Shown piece after piece: positions 57,225 to 64,000 of a stretch of DNA of 64,000 nucleotides. Made by a program: the position numbers and the translations under genes. The notes under the pieces are model-generated. The model was given only the letters and a program-made list of their open reading frames with translations, ran no database searches and was not told where the DNA came from. Every line of letters begins with the position of its first letter. The stretch's first letter is position 1. The stretch spans positions 9,246-73,245 of the forward strand of contig LUCM01002954.1 in assembly GCA_008360955.1 (NCBI GenBank), read 5' to 3'. The DNA comes from Fasciolopsis buskii (Eukaryota > Platyhelminthes > Trematoda > Plagiorchiida > Fasciolidae).

Positions 57225-57800
57225 TTGCCCTTCATGGCTGTCATGATTGTCCTTTTGGACAAGGATGCTTTTTCCTTCGATAATCCTGACGGTGGTTTGA
57301 TTATTGCTGATTTAAGGCATTTCAGTTTTTGGAGTTTATATATGGCTTTTGCGTTTGCAATGTCCAACTTCGACGTCTTTTTATAATCATTACAACTTTA
57401 GTTCGAAGAAATAGCTCCGAGAACACATGCGTTGCCTCCTCAGTTCCTATTCCTAATACCTTGTTAAATTTTGCTGCGTTCATAAGCGTCATGTATATCA
57501 ACGTGGTCATTATCCTTTCAAGTAATTCTTATTTGCTGATTTCCAAATACTTACTGTCCAGTTTTTATCATAATGCGGTGTTGGTAAGCAATGCAACTTC
57601 GCTAGATCTTGCCTAAATGGTAATCATTTCTTCCACTTAGCACACTAACGTTACTATGTGTGATCTGAAGTTAACCGCAGAGCAGGAGGCGCATGTGAGG
57701 GGCGTGGTGGAAAATTCCGGCAATGCTATAGAGGCTTGCCAATATGCCAGGGAAAAGCTCAGCCGACTAGTTACCGCGTGGGGTGTCATAAACTTTAAAA
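57225..57800 (+). mobile_element. MULE-type transposon fragment 3, N-terminal exon
   Basis: It is homologous to copy 1: LREHMRC, KFCCVHKRHVYQRG, the intron words cctttcaagtaattcttatttgctgatttcc, then LTAEQEAHVRGVVENSGNAI (57670-57730). Stops and shifts interrupt it. No core follows. Confidence 0.6.
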
Positions 57801-60800
57801 TAAGTTTCTGTTGCTGGATGTCCATGACGATGTAGCTCGAGTGAAAGATACTGTGCAGATAAGGTGCTCTCCGACCACTGAAAAGAGAGGATGTGAAATT
57901 GTTTGCCTTTCTTGTGCCGGATAGTGTTCGGCATTTCGTGAATTTACCCAGAAGTGATTGCTGTTAGCGTAGTCTACCCACTAACTGAACTGCGCACCTT
58001 GGCATGCCTTATTAGTTGACTAGGGGAAAACGGAACGGTCAATATTTCATGCACCCATTCCTGATGAAACCATGGCTGACTACCACCATGGGATCAATTT
58101 CGCAAAGGGCATGTTGACTTCAACAGGAATAGTCATAACTGCTATAACTGCGCACTGCGTGTGTCAACGCTCATCCGATGTGTGCCACGACATTTACATC
58201 ATTACGTAGTGAACAATTTCTGTCCGAAATGCATACTGCATGTGGCATTCAAAAATTCCAGTGGCCACAAGGCATGGCCGTTTTGCGCGGTTGGAGAGGT
58301 GACCAACAGCATGGACTTCGGCGGTGGAAGATGCTGAATTTCTGCTTTTATTTTTTCAGGACGATTAACCAACTTCTCTGCAAACGTTGGAACTGTTTCT
58401 TCGAACCCTTGAGCTATGGTTTTCCGAGAGCACTCCAAATGTAATGATGCGCTCTGTCGACCAATATGGAAAATATCTCCCCACCGGGCTACTGACAAAA
58501 AAACCCAATGTTACCTCCGTAATGCTCCCAGAAAACAGGACAAATCTTCAGAGGAACATCTTCCACCGCCTAACTGGAAACTGACAAATCCTCTTGAAAA
58601 AGCGTAGGAAATGAATATTTCCCGCTGAGTATCAGCCTGCTGCGGTTGCCTACATACCTAGCTCGGTTCGCTGGACCTTACCTTAAAAAGCAAACGTGTT
58701 CAAACATTGACAGGTTATCAACACCTCATTTCAGCTACGTCCTTTCGGGGCCTTCGTCGACAAAGATTTTGTTGTGCATATGTAACCAGTGAATGAAAAG
58801 GGTGCCGGGCCCACCTTATGGACTTCTCTAAAAGAAGTTTAGTAGGCGTCCGGAGTGAAACCGGAACGTGTCTTCAATCGAGTTCTGAAGCTGCGGTTTA
58901 CAAAGTCCCCCCAGCTGGTAGAATAGAGAAGGCTCGAGCGAAAGGTTGGAGTAGATATAAAGCCGCAAAGATCTCAGAGAACATGGTTTCCATGACTGAT
59001 CGATCTTCTCCGGAATATCCTTGCTGATGCATTCTCTCGTTATTCAGCCTGCGTTAGTGTCCTGCGGCTCTGCGGTCGTTGTGCTTCCGTGCACCATAGT
59101 ACTGTGCATTTTCTCTCCTATTAAGCTCACCGGCGCCTGATCCAAATTTTGTCGATGCGCTACCGCGTCTCATTACTTTTTCGCTGTTTTGCTAGTGCGC
59201 GACTTCTTGTTTTGTCATTTTCTTCAGTTTCTATGTTGACCGCCCCTCCAGCGAAGGACAACAGCCGTCCAGTTAAAAATTGGAACTGCAAAGCTTCACG
59301 GCCCCCGACTGCACTACAACGAGCAACGGCACGCCAACTTTGCGTAAAGAAATTGTTAAGAGTTCATTCATGCGACAGGTAAACAACTTGGACCGCAATG
59401 GGCCGTCCAAGCACAGGAAGTGACCTGCTTGATTACTGTTAGGTTAGTGCCATCAAGTGTGGATCCAATTTTTATTCCCAGTTTGCCATTTAATCAAGTC
59501 GTTTTCTTTTACCTACCTACTGAATTAACGCACAAAACCCAAAGAAAACAATTTGATAATTCCCTGAAAAACAACGTATTTTAAACAAGAACGCATTATA
59601 GGTTTGTAGGAGTCCACGGCATTCTTTTAACTCTTTGTTTGTTATTAATTTCCGGTTTGCTCCTGCGTTACTTGACTCTGCACTCTGAAGACAAAATACT
59701 GCGTTTCGCTGAATTCACTTTTCGAAAATAATGACTCACCTGCAGCAAAAATAATAACGCAGCAGCAAACTGTGAAACACAAACAAAATATAATGTTTTA
59801 GGGGAGTTTTAAACGATAAAGAGTTTTCTTTCACACAATTAAAAACTTCGCGGGTTTGTTACTCAACTAAATTTAGACGGTTGCTACAAAAGCGTCACTT
59901 ATGTTTTGCTGAAGTAGGCGCGGTTACAGAACAATTTACAAAGAATGTTTGAGGTCACTTCTCGACCATAATGTAAACAATATCGCTCTCCCAGAATAAT
60001 TGCTCATCATGGTTTTGGAGACAACATGTAATTTCGCGCTACCAGAGGCGGCCATCTGATTGAAACGGGATTATGCAACCTACGGCGTACTGAAAACAGC
60101 CTAACAGTTATTGACATATGTTTTCTATCAGGACACAGAATAAACAGCATCTATGCAAGTAGATCGCACTATTTTTCAATTGTCGACTTTTGCGGGATGT
60201 TTTCGTCCAGTACACTATTGAAGCACCTGAGGCCAAGTCCTTAAATAGATAAGTTATAAAATTTCGTAAAGTGTTGTTTGTTAATGTTTTACCTAACACG
60301 GTATACAAACTCTTTCAACACTAGAATTTACTGAGATTTCCACAAGTAAAAAGTATCTTGCGAGATACACATGGCATCCGGCGAAATACCGATATATACA
60401 TATTTGCATGTTTAATTTCGGCAGTGAACGGAGCTGTGTATTTCCCATTTGTGGGTCCGTCTTGAAATGCCGCAACCTCTGACTCTGATTAACTACCGGT
60501 TAATTTGATTTCCGATAATTGAGTTCGGCTCATCAGCAAAACGAATCGTTGCTCGAGCGGCTTCTGGCATGTCTCTGAAATTTGGAAGTTCATCATTTGC
60601 ACGTGCTAGCAACTATCAGCTTGTGCTAGTTTACCGCTCCTGGAGTTTGGATCTCAAACGAGCAAGAAGACGAGGGTATCTCCTTGCTTAGAGCTGACGG
60701 CAAGATACCACTCAACTTCCTATATGGTTGTGCACACGTGTCGCTTTCGATCGGAAACCTGAATGAGTATTTTTAAAAGTGTCTCACCGTACTGGCGTGT

Positions 60801-61089
60801 GCCTCAGGAGGACGGAGAACTTCCTCTGGTTTCTCGAAGTCCGACAGTGCACAAAAAGGTCTGGGACTTTGTGTTAGGAATGTGGCGCTGCCGGAGTCAA
60901 GAGAAAGGCCAGTGAATCCACATATCGCCATAGTCTGGGTACATCAGCCAGGGGGCCGGGGTATTTAACACGAGTTTAAAGAGTTTGGGTGGCAGCACTC
61001 CCGCTCTTCCATCTTCCATGATCAAGACCACCGCCAAACCGACGTAGCTAGAAGAACCGCTACAAGGATCTCAAGGGCAATCTGCACTC
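57801..61089. other. no recognised gene
   Basis: Frames such as 58498-58202 minus (98 codons) and 59149-59382 plus were read without finding a known domain. AT-rich between 59500 and 60500. Confidence 0.5.
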
Positions 61090-61640
61090 AAGACTGCAGA
61101 ATTGTTATCTTCAAATAGCATTCTAGGACCCACCTTGAATACTGACCGATCATCTCCGCGCACAAGCCTATAGCTGGTCGAACTGCAATCAAAAATATGC
61201 AGCGGGCGTTCACTAGAGATCTCCTAGGACTTTCATATAGCCTAAATTACATGGCCAGATGCGAGCTGCTTGGACCTGAACCATTAATGCTTCTTTGATT
61301 CGAAGTAAGATGTGCACCTCTTTTAATCTTTCGTGCAATGGTGTTCACTCTGTTGCAAACGTCGAACATGACGCTGGAAGTCCACCACATCCACCTGGCG
61401 GTAGATAATACTCGTTGGAAGTAGAATGGGCTGGACTCTCGATCACGGCAAAATCCTTTAAAATAGTTTACTATAAACTGTGGAATAAACCTCCTAGTTT
61501 CTTGCAATCGTGCCAAAATGTTAGCTTACTTCAACACCCAGCTAGCAAAGTTACTGAATTCCCCGCTTTTAATTTAATTGACACAAGCCATCGTTGAAAT
61601 AGAGAAGGCTTACGAACATTGCTCAGAATTTTAGTTCATG
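61090..61640 (+). mobile_element. non-LTR retrotransposon fragment, RT C-terminal end
   Basis: The plus strand reads ISAHKPIAGRTAIKNMQRAF, TRDLLGLSYSLNYMARCELL, GLEPLMLL and RCAPLLIFRAMVF, matching the post-RT region of CR1/jockey-like elements (Q..FT..L.G.....Y..R...L.L..L..RR...D...VY.I). The tail near 61450-61640 (LWNKPPSFL) fits the end (..W N.LP). Stops are present. Confidence 0.5.
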
Positions 61641-63022
61641 GCCGAATTTTAACTGCGCTCACCATCTGGGTTTCTCGAAGTTCAACTTTTCTTACTTGCA
61701 TTTTCAAGCTATTACATTCTTTGACCTTCTCTGCTGCCTGCAATGGATGTACCCCCGTTACCATTGGCATAGGTAACTAACGATTTAGCCGTTCATAATG
61801 CGAGTTGACCAGAATATCAACATGGTATTCGATCGCTCAGTGATCTCATCAATTTCCGTGATTTTAAACACCCTCATTTTGTATACTCCTAGCTTGTCAT
61901 GTCATCTTATCCCCTTTACTGTCTTCACGGGGCCGAATAGGCCGTTCATATAACCCAAAACCTACAACTACCCTTAAAATTGCTACCGTAACTGAAATCT
62001 AGTTACCAAATTTTACGCGATAGAAGCACTACAAAGCGAGTCTGTTGTCTCGATCTAATAATCCCCATAACCCCAAGGTGGCACCCAAATCAGACCACTT
62101 CTCTCTTTTTTGTTTCCGATCTCGCAGCCGGAGCAGATGCGCTGTTACCGGTTCCGTTTTCGTAATGGCAATTCCAAATTTGCTATCTTATCACTCCTGC
62201 TAGCCAGAACTGGCGCTCGAGTGCTGGTCCGTTCAACCGAAACTACTCCGCTTCTCGCCTTGGATACCCCAACTCGGATCTTCGCGATTGGGCAGAAGCA
62301 CGGGTACTATTGCCGCTGGAACGGCTCGCGCACCTCATATTTTCCACCCATTCTGCTGAGTAAAACCAAAAGCTGCGACAACAAAAATGACAGCATAGAG
62401 GACATTCTAGGATAGTGTATTTCAGAAATTCTTTTTGCAGCATTTCTCCTCTCTGACGCACCTCCCAGTACAGCTAACCTCCATTTGCATGTAAATACAA
62501 TAACCATTCTTGGGAGTTCCATATCCAAATAGTTTGAGACAATCTTGACAGTTTCCCTCTACTTTCTTCAGCATTTTTTGGCCGTTTGTTGTTGCCATAT
62601 ACCTGTCTTATCCACTTTGCGTGACGTTCCGCCTGGTTTTCACTACTTCCATCCAATTATCGTATCACCTTTTCGTCTCATCTCCTCACCTCGGCAATTC
62701 CGTCCTTTACGTAATGTTCCTGATGCTTGGGGAACTTGGCCATATTTCTGCATCCCTAGTCGATCACCGGCCATGTTTTGTGCTAGCGATGTGCACATTT
62801 AATGCACTTAAAGCGGGAATGGTTCGTAGTCCGGTGCTTTCAAAGAGTCCCGGGAAACTCTCAATAGTCTTTTAAAAATATTTTTCTAGTTTTGGTTTCT
62901 CACTGGCATACTTGTGCTTTTCGTATTGCTTTGCAGCAACTGATTCCAATTTCCAGCATGCTTCCCGAATAATCCAAGTTCACATTCACCCACTTATCCA
63001 TTTTGATTTCTGTTGCTCACTT
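61641..63022. other. no recognised gene
   Basis: Open frames at 62110-62415 plus and 62461-62243 minus have no recognisable domain. Confidence 0.5.
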
Positions 63023-63235
63023 TTACTCGGCATCACCTGACACAAATTTGAAATTTCTTTGCGCATGCTTCTCGCAAATCACGAGATATACGTTAGTATT
63101 ATTGTCAGTCAAACAACCGTATGCCATACTCACCAAAGAATGTCCTTTAGGGTCTTCCGGCACGGGAACTTGTATTGGAAACAAGTTGAACACGCCGAAG
63201 GTGGCACGATGCTGATGAAAAAAGTGAAAAAGCAT
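63023..63235 (-). mobile_element. possible MULE transposase core fragment
   Basis: The 70-codon minus frame reads HRATFGVFNLFPIQVPVPED and HSLVSMAYGCLTDNNTNVYL, resembling the MULE core start (D.TF.....L......D..G...P..YAL...K....Y). The first catalytic Asp position is not conserved. Weak. Confidence 0.35.
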
Positions 63236-64000
63236 ACGGGACCCCTAACATGGATGGAAACCGATAGCCGGCTTTTCGATTAATAATTCGGTGTCCCTAA
63301 AGGCCCGGCAAAGTGAAAATTAAAGTCGCCTTTACACACTCGCCTCACCACCGGTTCAAAGTCTTCCAATAAAAGCGGAGTTGGTGGTAGTTCCGGTGTG
63401 CCCTGACACACTCAATGTTTCGCCAATATGTCTGCGGACATGAAGTCGTCAGACAAGAAGTAATGGGCACTCAGAAACATTTGACTGATAATAAACTACT
63501 GCTGTCTCTTGGAGGACCGCATCAAGGAAAGCGGTTGTTCTATCTCATGTTATCCGGACCGAACTATGATTGTCGAGGCCTGCGGGAGAAAGCATCTCCA
63601 AGAATGTCAAGACATACACTTCAGACTAGTGTGCTGACTTGCGCTGTACAGTTGTATAAGGTCATAGGTCGGTACGAAGGCTGGCAACGTTTCGCTAGCC
63701 ATTAACAAACTTCCATAAACCGAGGTCCCCAAACATGGTTGGTGGTCACAATCGAATTACAATGAACCACAATATATAAATATTCTTTCGTGAATTTAGA
63801 AACCAAAGGCATCCAACAGGAAAATCACAACATCGAATGGCCATAATTTGTAGGACGACGCTGACCCTTCAGTTAAGAGAAGAAGTGGGTGGCAGATATT
63901 CGTTTGAATGGTGCACGGATACACACGGTCCCGGTGTCGTTGCTTTAAGCAGCGGTGCATCAACCGTCCATCAAGTGATAATATAGTTTTGCAAATAATG
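63236..64000. other. no recognised gene
   Basis: A 96-codon frame at 63415-63705 plus has no recognisable domain. The sequence runs to the window end without a feature. Confidence 0.5.

Overview
This window looks like repeat-rich genomic DNA of a flatworm (tapeworm or fluke). The evidence is a split gene with very small introns (33-52 nt) beside introns of several kilobases, no prokaryotic gene organisation, and many decayed retroelements of types common in Platyhelminthes: RTE-like and CR1/jockey-like non-LTR elements and Penelope-like elements with GIY-YIG remnants. Species cannot be fixed from sequence alone.

Host genes. The clearest gene is a minus-strand glycerate 2-kinase (GLYCTK, MOFRL-type). 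I rebuilt it from ten exons between 26627 and 2207; every junction is GT-AG and every codon phase agrees. Its 3' end meets the last exon of an unidentified plus-strand gene (1949-2138), whose poly(A) signal at 2191 lies 11 bases short of the GLYCTK stop codon.

The intron array. Inside the 10,989-nt GLYCTK intron, 11595-13054 holds about 3.7 tandem copies of a 392/395-nt unit. Each copy carries a tRNA-like pol III promoter (A and B boxes) and a type I hammerhead ribozyme with an intact core and perfect inner stem I. The unit has no run of four T's, so pol III could read through the array and the ribozymes would release unit-length RNA. This resembles a retrozyme or the schistosome Sm-alpha repeats and is the most interesting object here.

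Layout. 1-870: CR1 reverse transcriptase (RT) fragment (-). 1.9-26.6 kb: the two convergent host genes; the GLYCTK introns hold RTE copies (6.0-9.4, 21.0-22.0, 24.8-25.1 kb), a CR1 endonuclease fragment (9.9-10.7), the ribozyme array and two Penelope-like remnants (13.4-14.4, 18.7-19.0). 29.8-34.2 kb: a CR1 element duplicated around a single N. 37.9-44.4 kb: three RTE copies, one duplicated around a single N. 44.5-47.1 kb: a decayed CACTA/EnSpm DNA transposon with TNP2-like and DUF4806-like genes between inverted CCGG-rich repeats. 48-57.8 kb: three copies of a MULE-type family and a CR1/jockey ORF1+endonuclease fragment. 58-64 kb: mostly unrecognised, with weak non-LTR and MULE remnants.

Both N bases (32332, 38738) join perfect direct repeats of the flanking sequence (1324 and 806 nt). 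These look like unmerged contig overlaps, not biology.
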